DNA of 64,000 nt. Origin: Aliagarivorans taiwanensis DSM 22990. GTDB lineage: Bacteria; Pseudomonadota; Gammaproteobacteria; Enterobacterales; Celerinatantimonadaceae. Under the pieces are notes generated by a model. It was not told the DNA's origin. It searched no databases and saw nothing but the letters and a program-made list of their open reading frames with translations. The position numbers were made by a program, and so were the translations under genes. Location of the stretch: NCBI RefSeq assembly GCF_000429505.1, contig NZ_AUBZ01000026.1, forward strand, positions 1-64,000, written 5' to 3'. Numbering within the stretch: the stretch's first letter is position 1; each line of letters starts with the position of its first letter. Positions 1 through 10,111 of this stretch are shown here, one piece after another.

Positions 1-3000
1 CTTAAGAAGCCGGTACCAAAGTTATCCCCTTTCACCACATTCAGGCTGCCCCCTGCCATGCCGTGCACAAAGGAGCGGCCAAAGGGCGATTTGCCAAAGG
101 TTTCATGCAATATCCCCGTATCACCGAGTGCATGCCCCACCCCTGCAAAGACCCCTGAAGTCAGGCCCGCAAAAAACGCGGATTGTATATCCATTCCCAT
201 CACCAGACCACCAATAAAGCCCATCCCAAAACCCAGGGCCATGCTGCCGATAGCGCCTAGTGGAACTTTTGCAGCAATTACCGCACTGACGATGCTGATG
301 ATGAGACCGAAGATGTTTCCGCTGGGGTCGTGGTATTTCAATGGGTTATTAACCACATAGGCATAGCGGTTATGGTTCAGGGCATCATCCGGTGATTGCA
401 TAGCAGGGTCGGGACTTAAGAATATCCCCAGGTTGGGATCGTATATCCGGGCATTCATATGGATAAGCCCCACTTCAGCAACATGCTCATGGCCGGTAAA
501 GCCGCGGTTGGTCAAACTGCCAAATAGCAGCCCCGCGGGAAGCGGGGAGGTTTGCTCCCAGTCGATCGCCCGCGCTTCACCCCAAGGATCAAACCAGGTT
601 TCGGATATCACTTGCCCCAAGGTATTGGTGATAAGATTTACCGAGTTCAGTGCATCCTGATGGAAGTAGTGGACCTCCCGGCTCAGTTCGCTATTGTCTG
701 ATACGCGCTCTGTCTTGATGGATACACCAATTGCGCGGCCTCCCACATACAGATAGTTACGTTGCTCTGCCTGATAGCCTTCCAGCCCTTCGTGATAGCG
801 CTCTTCATAAACCTTACCCAGATAGAAGGTTTGATCATCACCGCCCGCGCGTTTTCTAACCCGCTGATTATCCGCGTCATAGACAAAGCTGACATGCTCG
901 GTGCCTTTGCTAAGGGTTAACGCCTGACCGGCCAAGCCCCAGGTAAACTGCCGCTCTCCGATTGCGGTTACCGCGCCGCGCTGATTGTAACTAAGGGTAT
1001 CCGTGCCCACCTGCGTGGGGCCAAACGCCCGGTTACCGTATTGATAACTCACCCCATTCTTGGTGAGGAAGTTACCCCGGGTATCGTAGCTAAAGGTCTC
1101 AGTGAAGCGGTTTGTTTTTCCTAGAACCGCATAGTTAGTCGAGTTGTATTCTGCTGAGATAAGCTGCTCAGCGCTGTCATAGCTAAAGGTTTCCTGAATG
1201 CCGCGGGTGAGATCGGTGCGCGACAGCATATTATCGTTTCTGTCGTAAATGTAAGCCATCTGCCTCAGCCATGAGCGTCCACTGAAGAGCTCAGTATCGC
1301 CGGGGCCGCGGGTGTCGATATTATGCAACTGACCCGTGCCATTGTGGTAGTTGTAGTCAGTCGTAACGCCATTCCCGAAACTCTCTGCGCGTACACGCCC
1401 GTGGGCGTCGACCTCGTGGGCTCGCCAGTAAACGCTATACTCGGGTGCGTCGAGATTTTCTAGCACGTACCCCCAGACACTCTCTCTGTCTACCTCATCC
1501 AGGCGTTTCATATCGAAGTAACCATAGAGTGCACCAACATGCGCGACTAGGCTGAGCATATCTTCTATCGCTTGAACGTAGGTGTCATAGCGCCCTACCA
1601 ATAGCTCGCGGGCCACGCTGTAGTCATTCGCCATACTATTGAGAGTGCCGCGCCAATCATTTTGCACATAAGGATTCGTTGAGAATGTATTGCCATCGAG
1701 AATCACGATTTCTACCAGCCCTTCGGCGCTGAGTTCACCAAACCAGGCGTTGTCCGTACTCTCCGTAAATACGCCCCACGGCGTGTCACCACCTTGTGCT
1801 ATCTCAAGGTATTCATCATGAGATATCTCAATGACTTCGGCAGTATTGGGATCGAAAATATAGTGAAAATCAGGCGTAATCAGCAGTGGGATGGTGACCG
1901 TCCCATGTAATGGCACAAAGGTATCCGGTGTCACCGTCATCGCATAGCCTTCATCGCTGTACCATACCCGATGTGCCCGGCCTTGGTAGCGCCCTAAGGT
2001 TGTGTCATTGACGCCCTCAACGGGAATGGTTTGCCCGGCGGCTTCACGCATCTCCAGCTCCCAAGCTTCAAGCTGTTTTAGCTGAGGCTTAATCTCTTCG
2101 GCGGCGGCCAGGTAGATTTCAGCATTGGCTATGGCTTCGTCAATGATATCCTGCACCTCCTCCCGGGAGATATCCATGGTGTTTTGACCTACCGGTCCGG
2201 TCAATGCACTTAGATGACCATGTTGATAGTGATAGATGATATCAAAACCATTTGGACGGCTTTCGGTGTCTAACTGCCCCTCGCTATTGTAGTCGTAATC
2301 AATAACCCACTGAATATCCCCGAGAGCCGGGTCGTGAAGTGCCTGGGTTTGCTTGGTCAGCTGACCCATGCCATGTGTATCTTCATCGACGGTCCATCTA
2401 TATTCATACATTTGGACTACCGACTGCTCTGCCTGCAGCTCCCCATCAATCAGTACTTCAATGTGCTGCTCAGCAAGATTAGGCGCACCGTCCGAGGCAT
2501 ACACCCAGTACGCGCGCTCTTCCCGAGTATCGAGAATGCGGTTTTGCTGGTAGGCCTGGCCGATTTGGTCATACTTGGTGGTGGTCACGACACCTTCCGG
2601 ATCGGTTTGAACAATAACTTCACCGAAGCCATTGTTGTCAAACGTCCACCGCCCCATTGCCGGGTCATCATGTACGGTCTTATGACCAAGGCGGTCATAC
2701 TCAAAGAAGGTAGGGTGCTCACCATCGAGGGTCGTTTGCACAAGCCACCCTTTGGGGTGGTAGACGTAATCGATGGTGGCTTTGCCCTCGGACGTTTGTC
2801 GGATGACATCCCCCCGCGCATTCTCATAGCGTCGGCTCTGCACACCGTTTTTGTCGAATGTGGCGGTATAACCAGGAAAATACGCCGTACGGGTCATGTT
2901 CGTGGTTCCACCATCGCCGGATGGTTCAGAGATAGTGAGAGGCCGACCAATAGCATCGTAGGTCTGCACACTCCAATAGGGAGCATAGCCACTAAAGTAG

Positions 3001-6000
3001 GGGCGACTTATCCGAACAGGCTGGCCTCGATGGTCATACTCGATATCAACATAGATGGCTTTACCGTCCATCGAGTAACTCACTTCGCGAAGAGTGTGCC
3101 CGATATCGCTTATCACCTTGATGGTTGTTATGTCTCCCGGCGCACGCTCTATCTCACAGTAGGCAGCATCGGGAAGCCCTGATGCCTCGCAGTTTGAGCG
3201 GGTGCTGTCGGTTACACGCATTCGCGTGTAGGTCGTGTCAGTGGCAATACCAGGATAATCAATGGCTTCAACTCGCCCCAACCAGTCTCGGTAATAGGTA
3301 ATGGTGGCATCTATAAAGCCTGGGGGTTTCTCTGTCTTAACGAAACCGGTAGTCGCATCGTAGGTGTAGGCGGTAGTTTGATTGCTGAGCTCCTCTGAGC
3401 CGTCGGGTTTGTATGCCAGATTTGAGACTTTTTGCTCGCGTAAAAACAGCCCTTTATCGTATTCATAAGTTACGACTCGGTCTATATCAGCACCGCTGGC
3501 CTGCATGGTCTCCTTCGTCACATTCCCCAGCGCGTCATACTCATAAATGGTCGTGAGGTAGGTATTACTATCCCCATTGGTTTCTGACTCAAGCAGCCCA
3601 TTTTGGTAGTAGGTAAACGAGGCGGTATCACTATAGTCCCCCTCAGGCGTAATGTGTTTCACCGTGGTGCTCTCAACCCGGTTATTCTGCCAGGGCATAT
3701 CCATGGCAGGTGGTTTGAAGGTGCTCACGGTTTCGGTTCTGTAGTAATCCCCCGGTATTAAGCTCACCAGTGAATCCACCTGACTCTCGATACGGCCAAC
3801 ATTCATAAACTCATCGAAGTCGCTGTAGTGAGTGTAGGTATCCGTAAGCTGCGTACCATCAAGCTCGAATGCCTGTTGCACGTTAGTTTGCAAGTGCGAA
3901 AACCAGATTTGCTCTGGATTCAATGCGCGCTGCGCATTGACCAATGTGGTCTCACAGGTTGCCACACCGGGTACCATTTTCCCTTGAGGGCTAACCATAC
4001 AGTAGGCTGACTGCGAATGGTTGAGCAGTACTTCTGCCCCTGTGGTGGGAACAAGCACATCCTCAACTTCTGCTACTTGCCCGTTGAAAGGGAAAATGAG
4101 CGAGCGAGTCTCACGCACCTCATGGTTGGCTAATTCATCGCGCATCGCAACGTAGCCTAAGCCTAAAAATCCCCGGCCCTTAAGGCCGTCGCGAAACCCG
4201 CCATAGCGATAGGTTTTGTGGCCAACCAGCTGCTCTGTTTTTGGACTAAGCTGGATGACTTCATCAACCAAAAACATTCCGCGGTTAATGGACACTGTAT
4301 TCGCCAACAGGTAGTCACGTTGCTCGTCGTTTTCGTAGTAAAGGAAGTCAGGATCGTAGTGAGTGCTACCACCGCCAATCGCTTGATAGCTAAACTTGAT
4401 AGAGGCGCTATCTAGGCTGTCGACACGGGCTAAAAACTTATGGGATAAACTCCGGTTACCATGAAAGATCCTAGGCTCTTTATCTTCATCTAAAACAATA
4501 AAAGATACTCGGCCATCTCCTAACACATCAACAAAACTAGCAAAGTCTTGTTCCTTGATCTCTGGGACATCACTGATGATTTGCTCTGCGTCTAAGAAGA
4601 GCCCTGCCACTTGGTAACGGACATATAGCGCACCATCCAACCAATAGTAGAGATCTAATTGACCGTTACCACTGATATCGAAAAAGCCAACATTGTCACT
4701 AGATTCAATATCTTGGTGGGTTGTAGTCAAATCCTCCATGGTTGAGAAGTACCCAGTTCCCAACCCCTGTACAACGCGAATCGTGTTTTTGTTGGCCAGC
4801 CTCAAGAAATCGAGGTTACTATCACCATTGATGTCTTCCATCCAATCTAGAAAGCCACCTTCGAATGTTTGGAGAGGCGCACCCCATCGGCCAAAGCGTT
4901 GGGAGGCGTTAAGCGACATATCAAGACGATGAATACTGTTGACTGAAGAGCCAATAGGGCCACTACTTCCAGCATAGAGTTCCTTACCACTGTAATTTCC
5001 GGCGACACCGTCATTGTTGAAGTCCCCAAGATGAGTGATCACACTCATCTCTTGATTTCTACCGTTGTGTTTTTCGGTGTAGTTAACTATCCAAACGCTC
5101 TCTTGGAACACGCCATCACTGAGCTCCCGATATTGCTGCCTGAAGTGAAAATCATGTCTAGAGCCAACTCCTCCCTCTTTCGTCCAAGCTGATTCACAAA
5201 TCAAATCGGCATAGCCGTTCCCGGTTACATCTGCCAGATATAAAGCATGAGCGGGGTGGTCATCATAGCAACCAACAGCGTAAGTAATTTCTTCGATTGC
5301 GGGTGTGGAAGCAGATGCGAACGCTTCTTGTACATAGGTACCTTCAACAATGGATACTTCCAAAGTGCGATCTTTTAGAAACACCAGATCATTTGTGCCA
5401 TCTTGGTACAAATCCATCGATACTAAGCGACTGTGGTCACTAATGATCCCACCGCTGTCACTGAACAATTGCTTGTATTCCGCCCACTCAAGCAAGCCCT
5501 CTGCGTTTCTAGAACCTTGTGCAACATAGATTAATCCATCACTGTCTACCCCAATGAGATCTTGTGCTCCATTACCTGTAATGTCGGCCATATAGTTCGA
5601 TTCATATCCGACCTGCTGAAAACGCGTATCTTCCTCAAACTCAACGCCACTACTTTCAAGTTGCCATTGATACTTAAAATCGATAGGAGGTAAGCAATCA
5701 CTACTCCCTGGTGAGCACATCCTGACCTGAGTGAGGTAATCAACACCAAACTCATCCGCTGTGTAATAAAGCTCATAACGCCAAGCTTCAAATAAGCTGC
5801 TCCCTTTCACAGAGAGCGCGGATAAACGGTAATGGTGATTCTGGGGCCGGCCATGCACCCATCCTTGGGTTTGGTTTTCACTCTCAACCCAGGTAAAGTC
5901 AATACGCCCCGCGCCGGTAGTGGTGTTGATGTTACCGCCATACCAAACCGCTTTTAATCTCACAAACTGCTCATCTTCCTTCGCTCTACAGTCATCGTCT

Positions 6001-6680
6001 TGGTCTCTCGGATACTCACAGTACTCGTAAGCAATCATATTCGGGTGAGCAGCCGGGTTGGGTATATCGCCGGCATCCAGGTAGAGCCCCTCCGTTGTTG
6101 TTAACATCAGTTGCCTTACTGGATCGTGACTGTCAGGCTCCTCTTCGGCACTGGGGCCATAAACGGGCGTATTGTAAATGTGTAGCAACCCCTCAACATT
6201 GCGTATCTCAACCGTTGTCGGGCCGAAGTCATTGGCTTCACGAATAGTGATATAGTCGACTGGATTCACTTCCGCACGGTATTTTGCGCCTGCCTGACCG
6301 GGGCTTCCTTCAACCAAGATAAGTCGCTGTCCATCGAGGCAATAGGCATCGTCGGTTTGATACTGGGGAGGTTGGTTAATACCATCCACCGCTTCTGTTT
6401 TCTCACAACGATGGAACATGCTGCTGCCAGAGAAGGTCCAACCATACCCTGTCAATCCAGCACCACTGGTATGGTGATATACCAGCGAAAACTCTGGTTG
6501 GAGATTAGCTTTTCCCTGAGGGACTTCGATAGGGATGCGGTAGTTTGCTGTGCCATCCACAACATTAAACTCAGACGGCAACACGCCCGTATGGGTCGGA
6601 AGCGTGTCATCCGCCCAAGCAAGAGAGGCTGTCGCAAAAATGCTGCATAGCATTATGGTTGTCACGAACTTACTTCTCAT
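1..6680 (-). CDS. Giant secreted SpvB/RHS-repeat protein (3' end off window)
   Basis: The frame is open from ATG at 6680 to the window edge, 2226 codons without a stop; AAGGAG lies 7 nt before the start. Residues 1-22 form a Sec signal peptide ending in AWA. An SpvB-like N-terminal part follows, then calcium-binding-like FG-GAP/VCBS repeats (DITGNGAQDL near 364, DVTGNGYADL near 482, EDINGDSNLDF near 614, DISGNGQLDL near 667), then YD/RHS repeats from about 1065. A region of roughly 250 residues (about 1500-1760) interrupts the RHS repeats. The RHS-associated core ends near 2111 with NPLKYHDPSG, after which a glycine-rich hydrophobic tip starts and runs off the edge. By family knowledge such proteins are shells that deliver a variable C-terminal toxin; the toxin itself cannot be seen. 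It overlaps the upstream small gene by 11 nt, suggesting coupled translation. Confidence 0.88.
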   Translation of the reverse strand, partial: MRSKFVTTIMLCSIFATASLAWADDTLPTHTGVLPSEFNVVDGTANYRIPIEVPQGKANLQPEFSLVYHHTSGAGLTGYGWTFSGSSMFHRCEKTEAVDGINQPPQYQTDDAYCLDGQRLILVEGSPGQAGAKYRAEVNPVDYITIREANDFGPTTVEIRNVEGLLHIYNTPVYGPSAEEEPDSHDPVRQLMLTTTEGLYLDAGDIPNPAAHPNMIAYEYCEYPRDQDDDCRAKEDEQFVRLKAVWYGGNINTTTGAGRIDFTWVESENQTQGWVHGRPQNHHYRLSALSVKGSSLFEAWRYELYYTADEFGVDYLTQVRMCSPGSSDCLPPIDFKYQWQLESSGVEFEEDTRFQQVGYESNYMADITGNGAQDLIGVDSDGLIYVAQGSRNAEGLLEWAEYKQLFSDSGGIISDHSRLVSMDLYQDGTNDLVFLKDRTLEVSIVEGTYVQEAFASASTPAIEEITYAVGCYDDHPAHALYLADVTGNGYADLICESAWTKEGGVGSRHDFHFRQQYRELSDGVFQESVWIVNYTEKHNGRNQEMSVITHLGDFNNDGVAGNYSGKELYAGSSGPIGSSVNSIHRLDMSLNASQRFGRWGAPLQTFEGGFLDWMEDINGDSNLDFLRLANKNTIRVVQGLGTGYFSTMEDLTTTHQDIESSDNVGFFDISGNGQLDLYYWLDGALYVRYQVAGLFLDAEQIISDVPEIKEQDFASFVDVLGDGRVSFIVLDEDKEPRIFHGNRSLSHKFLARVDSLDSASIKFSYQAIGGGSTHYDPDFLYYENDEQRDYLLANTVSINRGMFLVDEVIQLSPKTEQLVGHKTYRYGGFRDGLKGRGFLGLGYVAMRDELANHEVRETRSLIFPFNGQVAEVEDVLVPTTGAEVLLNHSQSAYCMVSPQGKMVPGVATCETTLVNAQRALNPEQIWFSHLQTNVQQAFELDGTQLTDTYTHYSDFDEFMNVGRIESQVDSLVSLIPGDYYRTETVSTFKPPAMDMPWQNNRVESTTVKHITPEGDYSDTASFTYYQNGLLESETNGDSNTYLTTIYEYDALGNVTKETMQASGADIDRVVTYEYDKGLFLREQKVSNLAYKPDGSEELSNQTTAYTYDATTGFVKTEKPPGFIDATITYYRDWLGRVEAIDYPGIATDTTYTRMRVTDSTRSNCEASGLPDAAYCEIERAPGDITTIKVISDIGHTLREVSYSMDGKAIYVDIEYDHRGQPVRISRPYFSGYAPYWSVQTYDAIGRPLTISEPSGDGGTTNMTRTAYFPGYTATFDKNGVQSRRYENARGDVIRQTSEGKATIDYVYHPKGWLVQTTLDGEHPTFFEYDRLGHKTVHDDPAMGRWTFDNNGFGEVIVQTDPEGVVTTTKYDQIGQAYQQNRILDTREERAYWVYASDGAPNLAEQHIEVLIDGELQAEQSVVQMYEYRWTVDEDTHGMGQLTKQTQALHDPALGDIQWVIDYDYNSEGQLDTESRPNGFDIIYHYQHGHLSALTGPVGQNTMDISREEVQDIIDEAIANAEIYLAAAEEIKPQLKQLEAWELEMREAAGQTIPVEGVNDTTLGRYQGRAHRVWYSDEGYAMTVTPDTFVPLHGTVTIPLLITPDFHYIFDPNTAEVIEISHDEYLEIAQGGDTPWGVFTESTDNAWFGELSAEGLVEIVILDGNTFSTNPYVQNDWRGTLNSMANDYSVARELLVGRYDTYVQAIEDMLSLVAHVGALYGYFDMKRLDEVDRESVWGYVLENLDAPEYSVYWRAHEVDAHGRVRAESFGNGVTTDYNYHNGTGQLHNIDTRGPGDTELFSGRSWLRQMAYIYDRNDNMLSRTDLTRGIQETFSYDSAEQLISAEYNSTNYAVLGKTNRFTETFSYDTRGNFLTKNGVSYQYGNRAFGPTQVGTDTLSYNQRGAVTAIGERQFTWGLAGQALTLSKGTEHVSFVYDADNQRVRKRAGGDDQTFYLGKVYEERYHEGLEGYQAEQRNYLYVGGRAIGVSIKTERVSDNSELSREVHYFHQDALNSVNLITNTLGQVISETWFDPWGEARAIDWEQTSPLPAGLLFGSLTNRGFTGHEHVAEVGLIHMNARIYDPNLGIFLSPDPAMQSPDDALNHNRYAYVVNNPLKYHDPSGNIFGLIISIVSAVIAAKVPLGAIGSMALGFGMGFIGGLVMGMDIQSAFFAGLTSGVFAGVGHALGDTGILHETFGKSPFGRSFVHGMAGGSLNVVKGDNFGTGFL

Positions 6681-6987
6681 GGGTGAGCTCCTTAAACCGT
6701 GCTATCCGCTTTTCAAGACGGGCAAGTTCCCCATCACTGTGAGTTGGAAGAGTTAATGCTGCTGTTGGGATATCGATTTCCGGTTGCTGTTGTTCAGCAT
6801 CTTGAATGCGTTGAGAAACCGTTGTGAGTGTCTGTCTGGCGTGTTGCGAAATACGCGTTCCCGATGATTCGGAGGTTTCAGGTGGGGGAGAGGTATAGAT
6901 TGTCGCAATGGGAACAGTTGAGAGCCGCCAGAAATATACAGCAATACAGACAGAAACAGCACAGAGCACATACAAAATCCATTTCAT
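6670..6987 (-). CDS. Small single-pass membrane protein, cotranscribed with rhs
   Basis: About 105 residues. I chose the ATG at 6987 because GGAG sits 7 nt upstream of it; an ATG at 6999 is in frame but would place that GGAG inside the coding sequence. The N-terminus (MKWILYVLCAVSVCIAVYFW) is one hydrophobic segment, followed by a Ser/Pro/Thr-rich stretch and a charged helical C-terminus (LARLEKRIARFKEL) that may be a coiled coil. Its last 11 nt overlap the start of the rhs gene. I do not recognise a family. The arrangement suggests an anchor or export partner for the RHS protein, which is inference only. Confidence 0.6.
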   Translation of the reverse strand: MKWILYVLCAVSVCIAVYFWRLSTVPIATIYTSPPPETSESSGTRISQHARQTLTTVSQRIQDAEQQQPEIDIPTAALTLPTHSDGELARLEKRIARFKELTHEK

Positions 6988-7172
6988 AGCGTTCTCCATT
7001 AGTTGGCTTTATAGCCATTTGCATTTGATTGACACCCAAGGGACCTATCACCTAAACATCAACATCCCGTGAGTTGAAAATACTTGTTGATCAAATGCTT
7101 AATATGATGTTGTATACAAATAACCGCTCTGTCAATAGGGTTTTATACTCGACCTGAGTACAAGGAGGTACC

Positions 7173-7556
7173 GTGAGAACACTACGCTTCGTAGCATGCC
7201 TAATTGGGAGCATCGTGATAGCGGCAAGTCGAGCTGATGCGCTCGATTTTCCGGTGGGACATTCTTCGGTGGCCGATGCTCAAATAACTCGCTTGATGAT
7301 GGATGAGGCTTATCCACAAATCGTCTTTCTACAGCTAAGCGACGCACCAGATGAAAACGCTGAGTGTCATAGAAATAGTACTTGGCACTACGCCATTCCC
7401 ATCAGCTCGCCTGAGGGGCAAAACATGTACAGCGCTTTGCTTGCGTTAAAAGCATCAGCAGGCCACGCGTTTTTTGGTGGGGCCGATGAGTGTGTGACTG
7501 AGCTGCCACCAGAGATTCTGGGAATAGAACGCTTAGCTCGACTTGAGTTGCACTAG
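7173..7556 (+). CDS. Small secreted protein, unknown function
   Basis: 127 residues starting at GTG, with a strong AAGGAGG 5 nt before it. Residues 1-23 are a signal peptide (MRTLRFVACLIGSIVIAASRADA). The mature part of about 104 residues has only two cysteines (in ECHRN and DECVTE), which could form a disulfide, and ends with a segment MYSALLALKASAG that resembles ARYSMMLAAQRAQ in the two following genes. It is transcribed away from the rhs operon and toward tnsC. I do not recognise a family. The three genes look like diverged members of one small secreted fold. Confidence 0.6.
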   Translation: MRTLRFVACLIGSIVIAASRADALDFPVGHSSVADAQITRLMMDEAYPQIVFLQLSDAPDENAECHRNSTWHYAIPISSPEGQNMYSALLALKASAGHAFFGGADECVTELPPEILGIERLARLELH

Positions 7557-7580
7557 CTTAGGACTTTGTCGGAGTGAACC

Positions 7581-7922
7581 ATGAAGCGACTTTACATCGT
7601 TGTGACTACATTATTGATATTGGCACCGACACAAGTCAGTGCACTGATTAGCTGTACGGGTATCCCCAGGTTTGTGTACGCTGGCTACCATGGACCAACT
7701 CCAGCAGAGAACAGTTTCGGTGTTGAGCTCGACACTGTTGCCGGTATTCTTAACCTGGGTCAGACGTCCGATACGCAGGCAACGGCGCGTTACTCGATGA
7801 TGCTGGCTGCACAGCGAGCGCAAAGCACCGTTATTTTAGAGTTTTTTAACCACTCACCTCCGGATGACTGCGATACGGTGGTTCAATCAAGAGAAGTGCC
7901 TACATCCGTCTATACACGTTAA
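7581..7922 (+). CDS. Small secreted protein, tandem paralogue A
   Basis: 113 residues with a signal peptide ending SALISC. It begins 24 nt after the preceding stop codon, so the two probably share a transcript. It is clearly homologous to the next gene: shared segments include CTGIPRFVYAGYHGP, ATARYSMMLAAQ, DDCDT and EVPTSVY. Two cysteines per mature protein suggest one disulfide. No known catalytic motif is visible. Function unknown; a secreted, possibly oligomeric binding protein is one possibility. Confidence 0.6.
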   Translation: MKRLYIVVTTLLILAPTQVSALISCTGIPRFVYAGYHGPTPAENSFGVELDTVAGILNLGQTSDTQATARYSMMLAAQRAQSTVILEFFNHSPPDDCDTVVQSREVPTSVYTR

Positions 7923-8014
7923 GCACTGTGACACATCACAAGCATGCGTAAACACCTTGGTCTGGTTGACATCGAGTAAGTCAGGCCGTATTCCAGAGCA
8001 AATGGGAGGAACGA

Positions 8015-8356
8015 ATGAAGACAAGCGTTATTGTTACAGCGATTTCACTGACACTGGCGTCGCTGCATGCCAACGCGCTAGTGAGCTGTTCGGGCATACC
8101 TCGCTTTGTGTATGTGGGGTATCATGGCCCGTCACCTGCGGAAAGCAGCTATGGTGTCATGCTGAGCACCGGGAATGGTGTATTACACCTTGGCCCCACT
8201 TCCGGCACTCTAGCAACCGCACGATATTCAATGATGCTTGCTGCACAGCAGGCCCAGAGCAGCGTAACCATCGAGTATTTTAATCTATCAGCACCTGATG
8301 ATTGCGATACGGCAGTGGAGTTGAAAGAGGTACCTACCTCTGTTTACTCGCGCTAG
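8015..8356 (+). CDS. Small secreted protein, tandem paralogue B
   Basis: 113 residues, the same length as paralogue A, with GGAGG 6 nt before the ATG and a signal peptide ending NALVSC. Most mature residues are identical or similar to paralogue A (CSGIPRFVYVGYHGP, ATARYSMMLAAQQAQS, DDCDTAVELKEVPTSVYSR), so the pair arose by tandem duplication. It ends 82 nt from the convergent tnsC stop codon. Function unknown. Confidence 0.6.
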   Translation: MKTSVIVTAISLTLASLHANALVSCSGIPRFVYVGYHGPSPAESSYGVMLSTGNGVLHLGPTSGTLATARYSMMLAAQQAQSSVTIEYFNLSAPDDCDTAVELKEVPTSVYSR

Positions 8357-8438
8357 AAGCAACTCAAATAAGTGCTTCATTAGTAAGTTCAACCATCCTA
8401 GCTCTTGCAAAAATAATGAGGAGGATGGCTATCATACT

Positions 8439-10106
8439 CTACCTGCAAGTTTTGCATCCACCCAACCATGACTCCATTGGGAAGATGACTCCTTGCTCAT
8501 TTAGAGTGTCGTACAAATCTTCTTCACTGGAAAACTGGTAGCGCAGGTCGTTAGCACTGAGGGTCCCCCAGTTAGCTGGTTTGACGACTTGGCCGCTTCG
8601 AGCCTCCTCTTGCTCTATTTCAGCGTCACCTTCATACCAATCCAAAACAATAGGCATGAGCTCTCGTATCTTCATATCGGGGCTTTGCTTAAATGCTCGT
8701 TCTACTAACGGAGCTACGCGGCTGGCCTCACAGTCCATACCCACGAGCAAGTGATATAAGCGTTGAGCTTGGGGGTTGCCATCAAACACACCCAGCTCAG
8801 GTTCCTGTTTACCTGCTTCAGCAATTCGCTGACGAAGGTCGAGTAGTTGCTTGTCGATTTGTGGCACATGTAGGTCTGAGTACTTCACCACGAGTTCTGG
8901 ATCGCCCGAACGCAGTGCAGCCAGCATAGGGTGTACCGGCTTAAACTCATCTTCAAATACCTTTCTCATTAACTTGAGTGAGATCCGCTCGCTACGATTA
9001 GCGATTGCCCACAGCTGAGTGAGAACAAACAGCTTCACCACGATATCGTGAACGCCTTGGGTCAACTCATACCAACCATCTCGGAGCTCATCTGTCAGCA
9101 CGTCATCTTTACGCTGAAGCCACTGATAGCGCCAAAGTTTTCTTGCAAAAGCACTCCATTCTGAATGCTTAATGCGATCAGAGCCTTTATGTCTTTCTGG
9201 AGCCTCGTTCTTCATAGGCTCCCAAAATAGCGATCCAAACCCAGCAACACGCCGACCAGATTGAAGCTCCAACTCAAGAATAGGCCGAGCTTTGGGGGTA
9301 CCGACCAACACAACTGGCACGCCAATGGTGTTTACCAGCTCAACGAAAAATTCCAGCATGTCTTTCTCATCATCGGAACTTTGCCGGCTTAAACGCTGAA
9401 TCTCATCGATTACCAATATGCCAATTGCTCGCTGGGTGGCAATTTGACCCATTAAGGCGAGCAGGGTATCGGTACCCACGCGCTTTTGGGTGTATTTCTG
9501 CTCATAGTTAGTATTAAGCTTTTGATCGATGGCTCTGAAAAAGTTAACGCACAAGCTTTTAAGCGTACCCTTTGCCGGGCATTCGATTTTCAGGTGAACC
9601 AGCTGAATAAAGTTGTACTTTTCGTGGTAAATCACTTGCGGGTAGTTCGCTAAAATACGATTCAGCGTAGTGCTTTTACCGCAGCCTGACACACCGATAA
9701 GTGCGAAGCTGCTGGCTGTAGAAGGCGCTTTAGCAAAGCGAAAGCTCGACAATTCACCTCGCTTTATGCGCTCATAACCATCTTGTAAGTGACTTTTGAG
9801 CGAACCATCTTCCAGATTTCGGCCCACGTAGCCACGGCGCATCATAATTGAGATCTTTTCTTCTAGTCGCAGGTGGTTCGCTAAAGGCTGGAAAAAGTCA
9901 TCGAGCAGGCCTGCAATCTCATGTGCACGGATTCGCCCATCGGAGAATGCATCTCCTGGCTGATAGCTAACCTTACCTCGCAGTCCGTCTCGGACTTGCT
10001 CTACCTGCATAATTGGCGGCAATGCTTCAATGAAGGGATTCCCCCTATAGCGCTCTACACCAGGGTCTTGATACACGGCATCGACGGTGTTTTCAGGTAA
10101 GGTCAT
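8439..10106 (-). CDS. tnsC: Tn7-type transposition regulator ATPase TnsC
   Basis: 555 residues, the same length as Tn7 TnsC. It is an AAA+ ATPase that bridges the target selector (TnsD or TnsE) and the TnsAB transposase. Walker A (GVSGCGKST) lies at about 136-144 and Walker B (ILVIDEIQRL) at about 229-238. Family segments such as YRGNPFIEALPP, GYVGRNLEDG, YPQVIYH and KPVHPMLAALRSG match Tn7 TnsC as I know it. It starts 5 nt after the tnsB stop codon. In Tn7 the next gene would be tnsD; here the next gene is an unrelated convergent small ORF. Confidence 0.95.
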   Translation of the reverse strand: MTLPENTVDAVYQDPGVERYRGNPFIEALPPIMQVEQVRDGLRGKVSYQPGDAFSDGRIRAHEIAGLLDDFFQPLANHLRLEEKISIMMRRGYVGRNLEDGSLKSHLQDGYERIKRGELSSFRFAKAPSTASSFALIGVSGCGKSTTLNRILANYPQVIYHEKYNFIQLVHLKIECPAKGTLKSLCVNFFRAIDQKLNTNYEQKYTQKRVGTDTLLALMGQIATQRAIGILVIDEIQRLSRQSSDDEKDMLEFFVELVNTIGVPVVLVGTPKARPILELELQSGRRVAGFGSLFWEPMKNEAPERHKGSDRIKHSEWSAFARKLWRYQWLQRKDDVLTDELRDGWYELTQGVHDIVVKLFVLTQLWAIANRSERISLKLMRKVFEDEFKPVHPMLAALRSGDPELVVKYSDLHVPQIDKQLLDLRQRIAEAGKQEPELGVFDGNPQAQRLYHLLVGMDCEASRVAPLVERAFKQSPDMKIRELMPIVLDWYEGDAEIEQEEARSGQVVKPANWGTLSANDLRYQFSSEEDLYDTLNEQGVIFPMESWLGGCKTCR

Positions 10107-10111
10107 AACTA

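Noticed and set aside
2334-3182. 282-codon open frame on the plus strand
   Set aside because: It lies antisense and codon-aligned to the rhs gene; its peptide has no family features and no ribosome site.
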